Below, one piece after another: positions 1-8,500 of a stretch of DNA of 46,771 nucleotides; within the stretch, counting starts at the first letter, position 1, and each line of letters opens with the position of its first letter. Below the pieces are notes generated by a model. The model saw only the letters and a program-made list of their open reading frames with translations. It had not been told where the DNA came from and did not search any database. Position numbers and translations under genes: made by a program. Origin of the DNA: an uncultured Eubacteriales bacterium (GTDB taxonomy: Bacteria > Bacillota > Clostridia > Oscillospirales > QAMX01); contig CAKTEH010000016.1 in the NCBI GenBank assembly GCA_934546935.1, positions 1 through 46,771 on the forward strand, in the 5' to 3' direction.

Positions 1-75
1 GAACACGGTAGTTAAGCTCTTCAGTGCCTACGATACTTGGACGGAGACGTCCCGGGAAAATTGGTCGGCGCCGAC
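1..75 (+). rRNA. rrf: 5S ribosomal RNA, 3' part
   Basis: The first 75 bases read as the 3' two thirds of a 5S rRNA: the GAACACGG-GTTAAGCTC loop region, then CGATACTTGG and the closing GGTCGGCGCCG. The 5' third and the rest of the rRNA operon lie before the window. Only two or three bases separate its end from tRNA-Asn, so 5S and the tRNAs are surely one transcript. The exact 3' end is set by analogy and may be off by a few bases. Confidence 0.93.
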
Positions 76-77
76 AC

Positions 78-153
78 TCCTCCTTAGCTCAGTCGGTAGA
101 GCATGCGGCTGTTAACCGCAGGGTCGTTGGTTCGAGCCCAACAGGGGGAGCCA
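78..153 (+). tRNA. tRNA-Asn (GTT)
   Basis: A complete 76-base cloverleaf with acceptor TCCTCCT/AGGGGGA, D-arm TAGCTCAGTCGGTAGAGC, anticodon GTT at 111-113, TTCGAGCC T-loop region and an encoded CCA end. First tRNA of the rRNA operon tail. Confidence 0.97.
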
Positions 154-154
154 A

Positions 155-185
155 ATTGGGCGCTTAGTTTATCTAAGCGCCCAAT
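155..185 (+). other. perfect 13-bp hairpin between tRNAs
   Basis: Bases 155-167 and 173-185 are perfect reverse complements with a 5-base loop, lying between tRNA-Asn and tRNA-CAU. No T-run follows, so it is a poor intrinsic terminator as it stands. It may be a processing signal, a partial terminator that lets some polymerase pass to the next tRNAs, or a small mobile palindromic unit. The pairing is seen; the role is unknown. Confidence 0.6.
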
Positions 186-194
186 CTAATATCT

Positions 195-271
195 GGATCT
201 TTAGCTCAGTTGGTTAGAGCAACCGGCTCATAACCGGTCGGTCCGGGGTTCGAGTCCCTGAAGATCCACCA
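195..271 (+). tRNA. tRNA with CAT anticodon (Met or lysidine-Ile)
   Basis: A complete 77-base tRNA: acceptor GGATCTT/AAGATCC, anticodon CAT at 229-231, encoded CCA. The CAT anticodon fits elongator tRNA-Met or the tRNA-Ile whose C34 is changed to lysidine by TilS. It is not an initiator tRNA, because the acceptor begins with a paired G-C. Its acceptor and D-arm resemble the Bacillus tRNA that starts GGACCTTTAGC, which I recall as the AUA-reading isoleucine tRNA, so tRNA-Ile2 is a real option. Confidence 0.93.
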
Positions 272-295
272 TTTGAATAACGTATTATTTTATAT

Positions 296-371
296 AGGGG
301 TATAGCTCAGCTGGTAGAGCGACGGTCTCCAAAACCGTAGGCCGTGGGTTCGAAGCCTACTGCCCCTGCCA
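296..371 (+). tRNA. tRNA-Trp (CCA)
   Basis: A complete 76-base tRNA with acceptor AGGGGTA/TGCCCCT, anticodon CCA at 329-331 and an encoded CCA end. Last gene of the rRNA operon; a terminator begins directly after it. Confidence 0.97.
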
Positions 372-407
372 TAGCCAGATATCTTTTTTGATATCTGGCT
401 ATTTTTT
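372..407 (+). terminator. terminator of the rRNA/tRNA operon
   Basis: A stem of about 11 bp (TAGCCAGATAT against ATATCTGGCTA) followed by six T residues, starting at the base after the CCA end of tRNA-Trp. Confidence 0.92.
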
Positions 408-804
408 ACTGATTTGATAGACGAGAATTGTCTTGCAAGCCCCATAAATGTTTATGATGCCATGAGAAAATGGCTTAAAATCAAAGAATGCATTCGCTCT
501 TTTTTCATAATGAAAACGAAAATTACGCTGCAGAGGATTATAGCTCTTTGAATGAAGCGGCTTTTAGAACGCGAAAGAGTTGAAGTAATGCTTTATTGTT
601 ACCAGTTCATTTGGGTGCGCAACATGTTGGACTAGAAAAGCTGGCATTCATGGCGCGATATTTCCGAATCACTTTATATTCCTCATACCTTCCTATTTAT
701 CCGTACGAAATATGGGTGCCATTTGGATACCGCAGCATTTCAAATCATTGCTGTTTTGGTATTTTAATATTTTAAAAACTCAGTAAAAATTTTACCTTGA
801 AAAC
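408..804. other. 397-base gap without a supported gene
   Basis: Between the rRNA operon terminator and the GH95 terminator. All six frames are broken by stops. A stretch near 590-780 is open in short pieces on the plus strand but matches no family I know and lacks a ribosome binding site. It could be a decayed gene or plain spacer. I see no promoter, RNA motif or repeat in it. Confidence 0.5.
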
Positions 805-840
805 AATAACCGGCGAAAAATTAATTTTTCGCCGGTTATT
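805..840 (-). terminator. terminator after the GH95 gene (may work both ways)
   Basis: A perfect 16-bp stem (805-820 with 825-840) and TTAA loop. The arm carries five A/T pairs at the loop side and the minus-strand flank reads GTTTTC. It lies 16 bases past the GH95 stop codon. No plus-strand gene feeds into it. Confidence 0.85.
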
Positions 841-855
841 TGCTTTTTGACCTAT

Positions 856-3084
856 TCAAAGCGATATAGAATAAACTTCCCCAGCTTTTATGGAGATAGA
901 ATAAACTTTATTTTTATAGAATATTTTATTTTCCCAGCTTTCTTTGGCGGAAATTTCGGCTTTTATCAGCTCGTTTCTTTGCCATTCAAGTGAAATTATT
1001 GCTGCGCCGGGTAAGGCGATTCCCTGTGCTTTGCCGTTTTTCCAGGCGGATGGAAGTGCGGGCATCAGTCTGATAAAGTCTGCTCCACTTTGCACTAAAA
1101 ATTCCGTAATTGCTGCTGTAGCGCCTAGATTTCCATCAATTTGGAAAACATAACCGTTTTTGAGTGGATGGTTATCCATTAAATTGGGAAATGTCGATCG
1201 CTCAAGCAAGGCACGAAGGTTTTCATGGGCGGTATTGCCTTCCTGCAGTCTTGCCCATAGAAGCGAGATCCAGGCACGGCTCCATCCGGTATGTCCGCCG
1301 CCATGCTTGAGCCGGTATTCCAAAGTGCGTCTTGCTGCAAGTGCTTTTTCAGGAGTGCTGTCCGGGTGGATCTCATTACCTGGCGCGAGCGCATAGAGAT
1401 GAGAAATATGACGGTGTCCGGGCTCAGCTTCGCCGTACTCGGCTTCCCATTCTAAGAGTCGCCCATCAGAGCCGATTTGTGTAGGACGAAGCAGCGGAAG
1501 AATTGCTTTTGCTTTTCTAGAAATTTCATTGTTTATGGAAAGAATTTGCGCAGCTTTAAGATAGTTGGAAAAGAGCTCTCTCAGTATCTGTTCATCCATC
1601 GTTGATCCTATGCATATACATCCGCTTGCACCATTTGGCAGTATATATGTATTTTCCGGAGAAACGGAGGGACAGGTTACGAAGTATCCTTGCGGATCTT
1701 TTTCCAGAAAGTCTTCAAAGAAAAGAATACACTGCTCTAGCGTATCAAATTGCGCACTGAGGAATTCGCGGTCAAGCGTATATCGGTAATGCTGCCAGAT
1801 GTGCGTGCATAGCCATGCCGCACCCATTGGCCAGTAGCTTGCAGGGATATACTGATCCTGAGGCGCCGTATCTGCCCAAATGTCCGTATTATGATGCGCC
1901 GTAAAACCACGGCATCCATACATCCGCTCTGCAGTCTCTTTTCCAGAATGCTTCATGCGCTCCAGAAGTGCAAACAAGGGCAGGTGGCATTCGCTCAATC
2001 CGCATATTTCAGCAGGCCAATAGTTCATTTCCGTATTGATATTAATTGTATATTTGGAATCCCAAGGCGGATAGTATTCTTGGTTCCAGATTCCCTGAAG
2101 ATTTGCAGGAAGACTTCCAGGACGGCTGGAGGAAAGCAGAAGGTAGCGGCCGTATTGAAAATAGAGCGCTTCGAGCCCAGGATCGCTTTCTCCATTTTTA
2201 TATGCATCCAGCCGGCGATCTGTAGGGATCCCGTCTTTATCTGCGTTGTCAAGCTCCAGACGTACTGTCTCCATATGTGTGTTAAAATCCATCAAATGCC
2301 GGGAGAGAAGGTTTTCATATCCCTGTTTTTTGGCTTCCGCAAGGCGCGTTATACACAACGCAAGCGGATCGTCGGTACGGAAACTTGTTGCTGCTGATAG
2401 GCACAGCGTTGCCTGCGTTGCATTTTCAATCAGGAGAAAATCCCCGACTGCCTGCACGTTCCCATCTGTTTCAATACAGCGCAGCATGCAGGAAAATGCA
2501 ATGCCGTCTTCGCCGTTATGTCCGCTGAAATGAATGCAGTCTTTTCCTGAATGCCCGCTGCTGTCCAAAGCGCGGTTTCTGTCCATACGGCTGCGGAAAC
2601 GAAGTTTGTCGCTGCCTCGTGTGGATAGGCGGATAGTCAGAACCTGATCCGGATAGGAAATAAAGGCGTTGCGCGTGTACTGTGTGTTCCCAATTGTAAA
2701 GCGCACATCCAGCAATCCGCGCTGCAAATCAAGGCTGCGGCGATAATTTTCTACCTGCGCTGTCTCCAATTCCGGGAAGTCGAGATAAAGATCCCCCAAT
2801 GTCTGGTAAGTACGCTGGGAATAGGGTGTGGCGGACAATGCACAAAGAGCGAGCTCTTCAGCCTCCGGAATTTTTCCTGCACGCAGAAGCCTTCGGATTT
2901 GCGGAAGCATTTTTGCGCTGTCGGGATTGATCCGGTCACGCGGTCCGCCACTCCATACGCTGTCTTCATTTAGTTGCAGATGCTCGTGTGCGGCGCCGCC
3001 AAAAAGCATACAGCCAAGCGTTCCATTTCCAGCGGGAAGCGCTTCCTCCCATACCGCGGCGGGCTGTTGGTAAAAGAGTTCCAT
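856..3084 (-). CDS. glycoside hydrolase family 95, alpha-L-fucosidase-like
   Basis: A 742-residue cytoplasmic enzyme (no signal peptide) expected to remove terminal alpha-L-fucose, or in some GH95 members alpha-L-galactose, from oligosaccharides. Family marks: N-terminal NEDSVWSGGP (residues 39-48), LQGIWN, NINTEMNYWPAE (about 346-357), HHNTDIWADTAP, CPSVSPEN, LLEWEAEYGE (about 541-550), GHTGWSRAW and IDGNLGATAA near 650. By analogy with Bifidobacterium AfcA the glutamate of the EWEAEYGE motif would be the acid, the two Asn of NIN would activate water, and the IDGN Asp helps. The start at 3084 was chosen over an ATG 11 codons upstream because AGAAAGGATGG lies just before it. It follows the hydrolase gene by 54 bases and shares its promoter. 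Family call sure; substrate not proven. Confidence 0.92.
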   Translation of the reverse strand: MELFYQQPAAVWEEALPAGNGTLGCMLFGGAAHEHLQLNEDSVWSGGPRDRINPDSAKMLPQIRRLLRAGKIPEAEELALCALSATPYSQRTYQTLGDLYLDFPELETAQVENYRRSLDLQRGLLDVRFTIGNTQYTRNAFISYPDQVLTIRLSTRGSDKLRFRSRMDRNRALDSSGHSGKDCIHFSGHNGEDGIAFSCMLRCIETDGNVQAVGDFLLIENATQATLCLSAATSFRTDDPLALCITRLAEAKKQGYENLLSRHLMDFNTHMETVRLELDNADKDGIPTDRRLDAYKNGESDPGLEALYFQYGRYLLLSSSRPGSLPANLQGIWNQEYYPPWDSKYTININTEMNYWPAEICGLSECHLPLFALLERMKHSGKETAERMYGCRGFTAHHNTDIWADTAPQDQYIPASYWPMGAAWLCTHIWQHYRYTLDREFLSAQFDTLEQCILFFEDFLEKDPQGYFVTCPSVSPENTYILPNGASGCICIGSTMDEQILRELFSNYLKAAQILSINNEISRKAKAILPLLRPTQIGSDGRLLEWEAEYGEAEPGHRHISHLYALAPGNEIHPDSTPEKALAARRTLEYRLKHGGGHTGWSRAWISLLWARLQEGNTAHENLRALLERSTFPNLMDNHPLKNGYVFQIDGNLGATAAITEFLVQSGADFIRLMPALPSAWKNGKAQGIALPGAAIISLEWQRNELIKAEISAKESWENKIFYKNKVYSISIKAGEVYSISL

Positions 3085-3138
3085 AAAGCCATCCTTTCTG
3101 TAAAAGTATATATGCATTGTGTAGTACTGTAAAAATCA

Positions 3139-3840
3139 TTATCCGATCTTCTGTGTTGCGGGGGCCTGCAAAAAAGCGTCTACCCGTGCATTGAAAGCGT
3201 CGGGTTGACGCTTTGCAATGAAATGGTCTCCCGGGATCCATGCAAGCTGTGCATTGGGAAGACTGTCAAAGATTAATTTTGTGTGCGCTTCCCGAATCAT
3301 ATCCTTTGTTCCGGCGATAACCAGCGTCGGTGTTTCAAGCTTGGCAAGCTGCTCAGGTTGAATATTCGGCTGCAATACCATTAAACCCAGCAGCTGTGTA
3401 TGATATTTGGCTGCCGGAGAGATTCTGGAAAAAAGATGGGCAATCCAGTACCCGATTTCGATTGGTAATTGCACGTGCATTTTAACACCGCAGGGCGAGA
3501 GGTTTGCCCCGTTCAAGATCAGTTTTTCGACCCGGCTGGGGTATTTTAGTGCAAACGTCAGCGCAACGTTGCCGCCATCTGAAAAACCAAGTATATGCGC
3601 TTTCTGCAGGCCGAGCGTATCCATGAATGTCAAGAGGTCTTCTGCAAACTGTTGAATTGTAAACGGCGCCTCTCCCCGAGGGGATCTGCCGTGACCGCGG
3701 GTATCTACCGCAATAACCCGAAAGGATTTGGAAAAATAACGAATCTGATGCTCAAAATAATGCAGATTCTCTCCATTTCCATGAAGAAGAAGGAGAGGGA
3801 ATCCCGTGCCTTTTTCTACATAATTCAATTGTATGTCCAT
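3139..3840 (-). CDS. alpha/beta-fold hydrolase
   Basis: A 233-residue soluble alpha/beta hydrolase. HGNGE (20-24) forms the oxyanion-hole turn, GFSDGG carries the nucleophile Ser87, Asp180 (GTKD) and His206 (GDHF) complete the triad; the order and spacing are those of the esterase/lyase-type family. The substrate cannot be read from sequence. It is the first gene of a two-gene unit with the GH95 enzyme, so it may strip ester groups from the same glycan, but that is inference. A promoter lies 45 bases upstream (3885-3913). The ribosome binding site is weak (a GGGACG about 12 bases before ATG), so the start is less certain than most in this window. Confidence 0.85.
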   Translation of the reverse strand: MDIQLNYVEKGTGFPLLLLHGNGENLHYFEHQIRYFSKSFRVIAVDTRGHGRSPRGEAPFTIQQFAEDLLTFMDTLGLQKAHILGFSDGGNVALTFALKYPSRVEKLILNGANLSPCGVKMHVQLPIEIGYWIAHLFSRISPAAKYHTQLLGLMVLQPNIQPEQLAKLETPTLVIAGTKDMIREAHTKLIFDSLPNAQLAWIPGDHFIAKRQPDAFNARVDAFLQAPATQKIG

Positions 3841-4206
3841 TTTTGCAAACGTCCCGTTCGTTTTTGTTTCTTACATTTGTTTATAGTATACTGGGGAATC
3901 CTATTTTCTGCAAGCAGAGAATTACCCTTCTGATTTGAAAAATTGAGATGAGCAAGATAGATAGCTGAATTTGCCTATGCCCAGTATGGACAAGGAAAGC
4001 AGGTTGTCAAAGGCGTGTGAATCCTGGGGAACTTGGGCGGATGAGGCGGTATTGGGATATGCAAAACGTGCCCGGCTGTTCCAGACGGACACGTTTTTAG
4101 GACAAATATTTTATTTGGTTACAGGCCGGAAGCGAAGAAAAGCCGGGAAAAGCAGGTTCACGTTGGAAAGTAGAAAATATAAAATCGCATAGAAAGTTCA
4201 AATAGC
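3841..4206. other. 366-base intergenic region between hydrolase and tRNA-Arg terminator
   Basis: It holds the hydrolase promoter near its left end. A 73-codon plus-strand frame at 3971-4192 has no ribosome binding site and no recognisable family, so it is not called. The rest shows no structure I can support. Confidence 0.5.
3885..3913 (-). promoter_or_regulatory. sigma-A promoter of the hydrolase-GH95 unit
   Basis: On the minus strand TTGCAG, a 17-base spacer, then TATACT. The predicted start is about 35-40 bases before the hydrolase ATG. Confidence 0.75.
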
Positions 4207-4243
4207 AAAAAAAATCGCCGCGGATTATCATTGTCCGCGGCGA
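4207..4243 (-). terminator. terminator of tRNA-Arg
   Basis: A perfect 10-bp GC-rich stem (4215-4224 with 4234-4243) followed on the minus strand by eight T residues. It starts two bases after the tRNA CCA end. Confidence 0.92.
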
Positions 4244-4245
4244 CA

Positions 4246-4321
4246 TGGCACGCCTGAAGGGACTCGAACCCCCAACCCTCAGAACCGGAATCTGATGCTC
4301 TATCCATTGAGCCACAGGCGC
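4246..4321 (-). tRNA. tRNA-Arg (CCG)
   Basis: A complete minus-strand tRNA of 76 bases with acceptor GCGCCTG/CAGGCGT, anticodon CCG between TCAGA/TCTGA anticodon-stem arms, and an encoded CCA. It is a single-gene unit with its own promoter and terminator. tRNA genes are common integration sites, but no att-like repeat or integrase is visible here. Confidence 0.96.
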
Positions 4322-4339
4322 ATCTTACCAACGTCCTTA

Positions 4340-4368
4340 AGTATACCATCTTTTTGTGAAAAAGTAAA
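4340..4368 (-). promoter_or_regulatory. promoter of tRNA-Arg
   Basis: Minus strand TTTACT, 17 bases, TATACT; the start would lie about 10 bases before the tRNA 5' end. Confidence 0.75.
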
Positions 4369-4418
4369 GTGGAAAATTGACGGTTTTTTCCCTGCCTGGA
4401 ACAAACTTCCCAGAGGTC

Positions 4419-4447
4419 TTGTTTTTTCTTTTTTTTGGCTTTATAAT
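4419..4447 (+). promoter_or_regulatory. promoter of kduD
   Basis: TTGTTT, 17 bases, perfect TATAAT on the plus strand, in a T-rich tract. It diverges from the tRNA-Arg promoter and gives a leader of about 35 bases to kduD. Confidence 0.75.
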
Positions 4448-4490
4448 AGATACAGAAAACAGAATAATCATCTTGAAAGGAAAGAAAAAC

Positions 4491-5252
4491 ATGATTCTGG
4501 ACAAGTTCAGTTTGAAAAATAAGGTCGCAATTGTTACAGGCGCCAATACTGGCCTGGGGCAGGGGATCTGCTGGGCATTTGCTGAAGCGGGTGCCAAAAT
4601 TGCCGGTGTTGGACGCAGCGATATGGCCCAGACACGCGAGTATATTGAAAAAATCGGCGGGGAGTTTTTTGAGATCAAAGCTGACCTGATGTCCGCCGGC
4701 TGTGTGCTTCCCATTGTGGATGGAACGGTTTCGCATTATGGACGGGTGGATATCCTGGTCAATAACGCGGGGATTATCCGTCGGGAGGATTTGGAAAATT
4801 ACTCCATGCAGGATTGGGATGACGTTATGAATACCAACATCCGTACGCTTTTCTTCCTCTCACAGGAGACGGGCCGCCGCATGATTGCCCAGGGCGAAGG
4901 CGGAAAGATCATCAATATTGCCTCTATGCTCTCCTATCAGGGGGGGATCCGTGTTCCGGCATATACCGCATCTAAAAGCGCAGTACTCGGCCTGACCCGC
5001 GAGATGGCTAACGAATGGGCAAAGTACGGCATTAATATCAATGGGATTGCCCCCGGTTATATGGTAACCAACAATACTTCCGCTCTGCGTGCCGATGACC
5101 GCCGCAGTGCGGAAATTCTCGGCCGGATCCCGGCAGGGAAGTGGGGGATGCCTGAGGATATCGGCGGCGCCGCCGTATTCCTTGCCTCCGAAGCTGCAAA
5201 TTATATCCATGGCTTTACCATTGCCGTCGATGGCGGCTGGTTGGCAAGATAA
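4491..5252 (+). CDS. kduD: 2-dehydro-3-deoxy-D-gluconate 5-dehydrogenase
   Basis: KduD is an NAD-dependent short-chain dehydrogenase that interconverts 3-deoxy-D-glycero-2,5-hexodiulosonate and 2-keto-3-deoxygluconate in pectin and glycosaminoglycan uronate breakdown. The 253-residue protein has the same length as the E. coli enzyme and shares long blocks with it as I remember that sequence, such as DILVNNAG, KIINIASMLS and the C-terminal IAVDGGWLAR. Cofactor motif TGANTGLGQG (16-25), NNAG (91-94), catalytic Ser145, Tyr158 and Lys162. ATG 4491 was chosen, not the upstream in-frame ATG at 4377, because AAAGGA precedes it and the protein then starts MILDKFSL like its relatives. It is monocistronic; the usual partners kduI, kdgK and kdgA are not in the window. 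Confidence 0.93.
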   Translation: MILDKFSLKNKVAIVTGANTGLGQGICWAFAEAGAKIAGVGRSDMAQTREYIEKIGGEFFEIKADLMSAGCVLPIVDGTVSHYGRVDILVNNAGIIRREDLENYSMQDWDDVMNTNIRTLFFLSQETGRRMIAQGEGGKIINIASMLSYQGGIRVPAYTASKSAVLGLTREMANEWAKYGININGIAPGYMVTNNTSALRADDRRSAEILGRIPAGKWGMPEDIGGAAVFLASEAANYIHGFTIAVDGGWLAR

Positions 5253-5288
5253 GCGTTTTCCGGACAATACGCACAGTTTTGTTTTTCG

Positions 5289-5325
5289 CGCGCAGGGATA
5301 TTTTCCTGCGCGTTGATATTTTTCT
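5289..5325 (+). terminator. terminator of kduD
   Basis: Stem CGCGCAGG/CCTGCGCG (5289-5296 with 5305-5312) and a T-rich tail, 36 bases past the kduD stop. Confidence 0.8.
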
Positions 5326-5429
5326 TTTTTAAGGGAAACTTTTCGGGGTAAGACAGCGTCTATTTATTGTCTGAAAAGGAAAAAGCAGGGATTCTGGCGC
5401 AGGCCGAACCGGCGGGGAAATAAAAAATT

Positions 5430-5451
5430 ACATAATATTACAAAATTATGT
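5430..5451. promoter_or_regulatory. candidate operator, inverted repeat
   Basis: ACATAAT, 8 bases, ATTATGT: a 22-base dyad just upstream of the -35 region of the surface-protein promoter. The position suits a regulator site; A/T richness makes chance pairing possible. Confidence 0.4.
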
Positions 5452-5470
5452 CAAAACTTGACTTTTTTTC

Positions 5471-5499
5471 TTGACTTCTTTTCTGTGATGGTGTACAGT
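5471..5499 (+). promoter_or_regulatory. promoter of the surface-protein gene
   Basis: TTGACT, 17 bases, TACAGT. The leader would be about 85 bases long. A second TTGACT lies 13 bases upstream. Confidence 0.6.
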
Positions 5500-5590
5500 A
5501 GGGAGTATGGACAGGCTTAAATTGGGTTTTGTGTCAAAATAAGCCTTTAACAGAAGCTAAATAATTCCGAAAAGGAAAGGAGAACAAATT

Positions 5591-8500
5591 ATGACGAACA
5601 CAGGACTTAAAAAAGCAGTCTCTTTGTTCCTTGCCCTTGCGCTCATTGTCTCAATTTTCCCGATGAGCATGGCGGCAACAGGGGATATGACGGCTGCTTT
5701 GACCGTAACAAAGGATTCGTTGACCTGGCCTTCTTTGGCTGGTGTGAATCCGGGATGGGCTGCTATTTTTTCAAACGATCTTGGCGAAATATCGCTTGAG
5801 ACCGATGATACCGGGATTACTATTCTGGATCAGTCCGGAAAAACGGTAGAATCCGGTACGAGAATAGCGGTTGCAGATATCGGGAGCTATTGTGTATCTG
5901 TTGACGGTTCTGTAGACGCAGGTGAAGTGTCGGTTAAGGTAACGGGTTATTTAAAGAGCGGTTCTGCGTATTCAAACGTAAGGACATTGAAAATCACGGT
6001 GAAAGAGCTTGCGCCGTTGACCGCTTCTTTGTCCGTTGAGCAGATGTCTTCCGCTTCTTTGGCGATTATAAAGACAAAATTCGGCAGCGAGTTGGATCAT
6101 GTTGAGTTTGATTTTTCGCAGGGTGGCGGTTATAGCCTTGTTATCGGGACTTATAATGTCACGGGGCCAATAATCGAAGCAGCTGATTTGTCCATAGTCG
6201 AGTTAAAAGCAGGCTCCGAGGCCAAGACCGGCGCGAAGATCACGGTTGCTGGCTATACCAGCGACGGTAAAAAGATTAACGACTTGATTTTAACGGTAAA
6301 TGTCAGCACCCCTTCCGTCGGAGAATTTGAAGTTGGGTATATTGGGACAGAAGCAGCTTCTATCAATATCTCGGATTTTAACAAGGTCCTGGACGCGGCC
6401 TATCCGGGCTGGACGATTTCCGGGATTAACGGTATCTCCTTCTCCGGCAATGGAACTTTCTATACTAAAGACGGTCAGGCGATTCTCTCCAATACGACAC
6501 TGCTTGTTTCCAATGTGTCATCAATTTTCTTCAAAGCAAACGGCACTTTGTCAACAACCACTGCAAGCTATGAGGCAACGGCAAGCAAAGGTAAGGAAAC
6601 TTTTGTTTATACCGGGACTATCCGCCTGACTTCGTCCGTCGGGACTGCAAAGGATATCGATATTACGCTTGGCAAAGAGGATACGGTTGTAAAGATTCCT
6701 GCCGTCAATTTCCTGACTGCATGCGGCCTTGTTACAGCGAATAAGATGAGCCTTTCCCTTTCGACCCGGGCGTCTCAGATCAGCCAGGCCTATGTTGTCA
6801 AGACTGCACAGAACGGCTCGATTACAAAGATGCCGGTTCTGGATGTGGATAACCCTATTACGCTTGCGCTTAATGATTATGTAGAAATCACTTTTGTAGC
6901 AGACAAGCTGACTGCAGACGCCACGCTTTCCTATACCCTGACTATAGATGGCAAATTTTATCAGGGCGGTATCAACCTGACCGCCTACAAAGCCCAGGCG
7001 GATACAAATGTTGACGAGTTCAGCATTTCCCTCACCGGCACGACCCAGTCCGCCAACTTCTCGATTTCCGATATCAGCGCCAAATGCGGCAAGGATGTTA
7101 AGATTACCGGCATTACCTTTACCTTCTCGTCCAGTGATCTGACGATGAAGCTTGGCAACGAGACGGTTGTCAGCGGTACGGCCTATGAAGTGATCAATTC
7201 TTCGAGCGTTACCGTTACTTCGAAGAATTATACCTCCGATGTGCGTGTTTATTATGTCGCCACAACCGACGACGGCGCGCGTTATCTGGGTTCTATTGTA
7301 TTTAAGAAACTGAAAAGCGGTTCGGTCGCAGACCTCAGCGCATATTCAATCTATGTTCCGGGCGGCTCCTACTACGGCCAGATTGACGCTGCGGACATCA
7401 GCGCACAGATTAAAAACGATTATATCACCAACTTTAAGCTCGTCAATGCCGAGATTACTTATGTGACGGGCAAGGACAGCAAGGGTAAGGATATTACTGC
7501 GACTGCGACGATCTTTAACGGCAGTAAATGGACCAGCAGCAGCACGTACGGCTATCTTTCTACTTCCAATACCAAACCTTCGGCGGCCACGGAATTTACG
7601 ATTTCCGACAGTCTGTATTATATCCCGGGTACGGTTTCCGGTACGGTTAAGATCACCTATTATGCCTATGGCCGCGAAACCATTTATACCGGTACGCTGG
7701 TTTATACGGTTTATAATGGCTCCGGCCTGGATGTTGAGCTCAACCTCCGTTCCCGCGACCCGTTTGCCCTGACCAGTGCAGATAAGGAAAAGGTTATTTT
7801 CGCCGACCAGATCAAATCGGTTGTCGAGCTGGCTTTTGGTAAAACCGCTACAGCAGACTATATTATTTTTGACAAGCCTGCAACCGGCATGGCGAATTAC
7901 GGCACCCTGTATTCGAATTCCGCCCTCTCGGCGCTTTCAACGGTAAACGGCTACTATTTCACCAATCCGGTCGCTGAAAAGGCAACAAATCCGATTTCCG
8001 GGCTTTATTATGTCCCGACCATGACCTCCGGAACCTATAAGGTTGATTATACCCTCTTTGTCACCTTTGACAAGACTGTTTATGAGCTTAACGGAAGCCT
8101 GACGATCAAAACGCCGAGCGATACGAAAATTGATGCGGACGTCCTGTATCAGACCACAACGAATAATCGTGTCAGCTTTGCGGCTTCCGATTTCAGCGAT
8201 TATCTGAAGTCGATCCGCAGCAGTTATGTTTTCGAATCGGTCAAGTTTGGCGCAATCCCAGATACCGGTACGCTGTACTATTCCAATACGGCGATTACCA
8301 AGGATACGGTTGGGAATTATAACTTCTACGAGAATATTACAAACAACCGCGCCAGCATTGCGTATGTATCCTATGTCCCGGCTGGAACCAATTACTATGT
8401 TGCCATCCCGTTTACCATCTACTATAAGCAGTCTTCCACCAGCTCGATCACGACTTCCCGGGAGGGTACGCTTGTAATCACCGTTACCTCTGGTGAGGTA

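Larger units (their letters stand above)
5253..5590. other. 338-base control region between kduD and the surface protein
   Basis: Contains the kduD terminator, an inverted repeat at 5430-5451, two TTGACT boxes (5458 and 5471), a promoter and the GGAGAA ribosome binding site of the surface protein. Bases 5400-5480 are strongly A/T-rich. Confidence 0.6.

Noticed and set aside
590..780. possible decayed gene after the rRNA operon
   Set aside because: Short open pieces in two frames gave no family I could name; unlike the ASCH remnant they cannot be stitched into a known protein.
3971..4192. 73-codon plus-strand frame between hydrolase and tRNA-Arg
   Set aside because: No ribosome binding site and no recognisable family.
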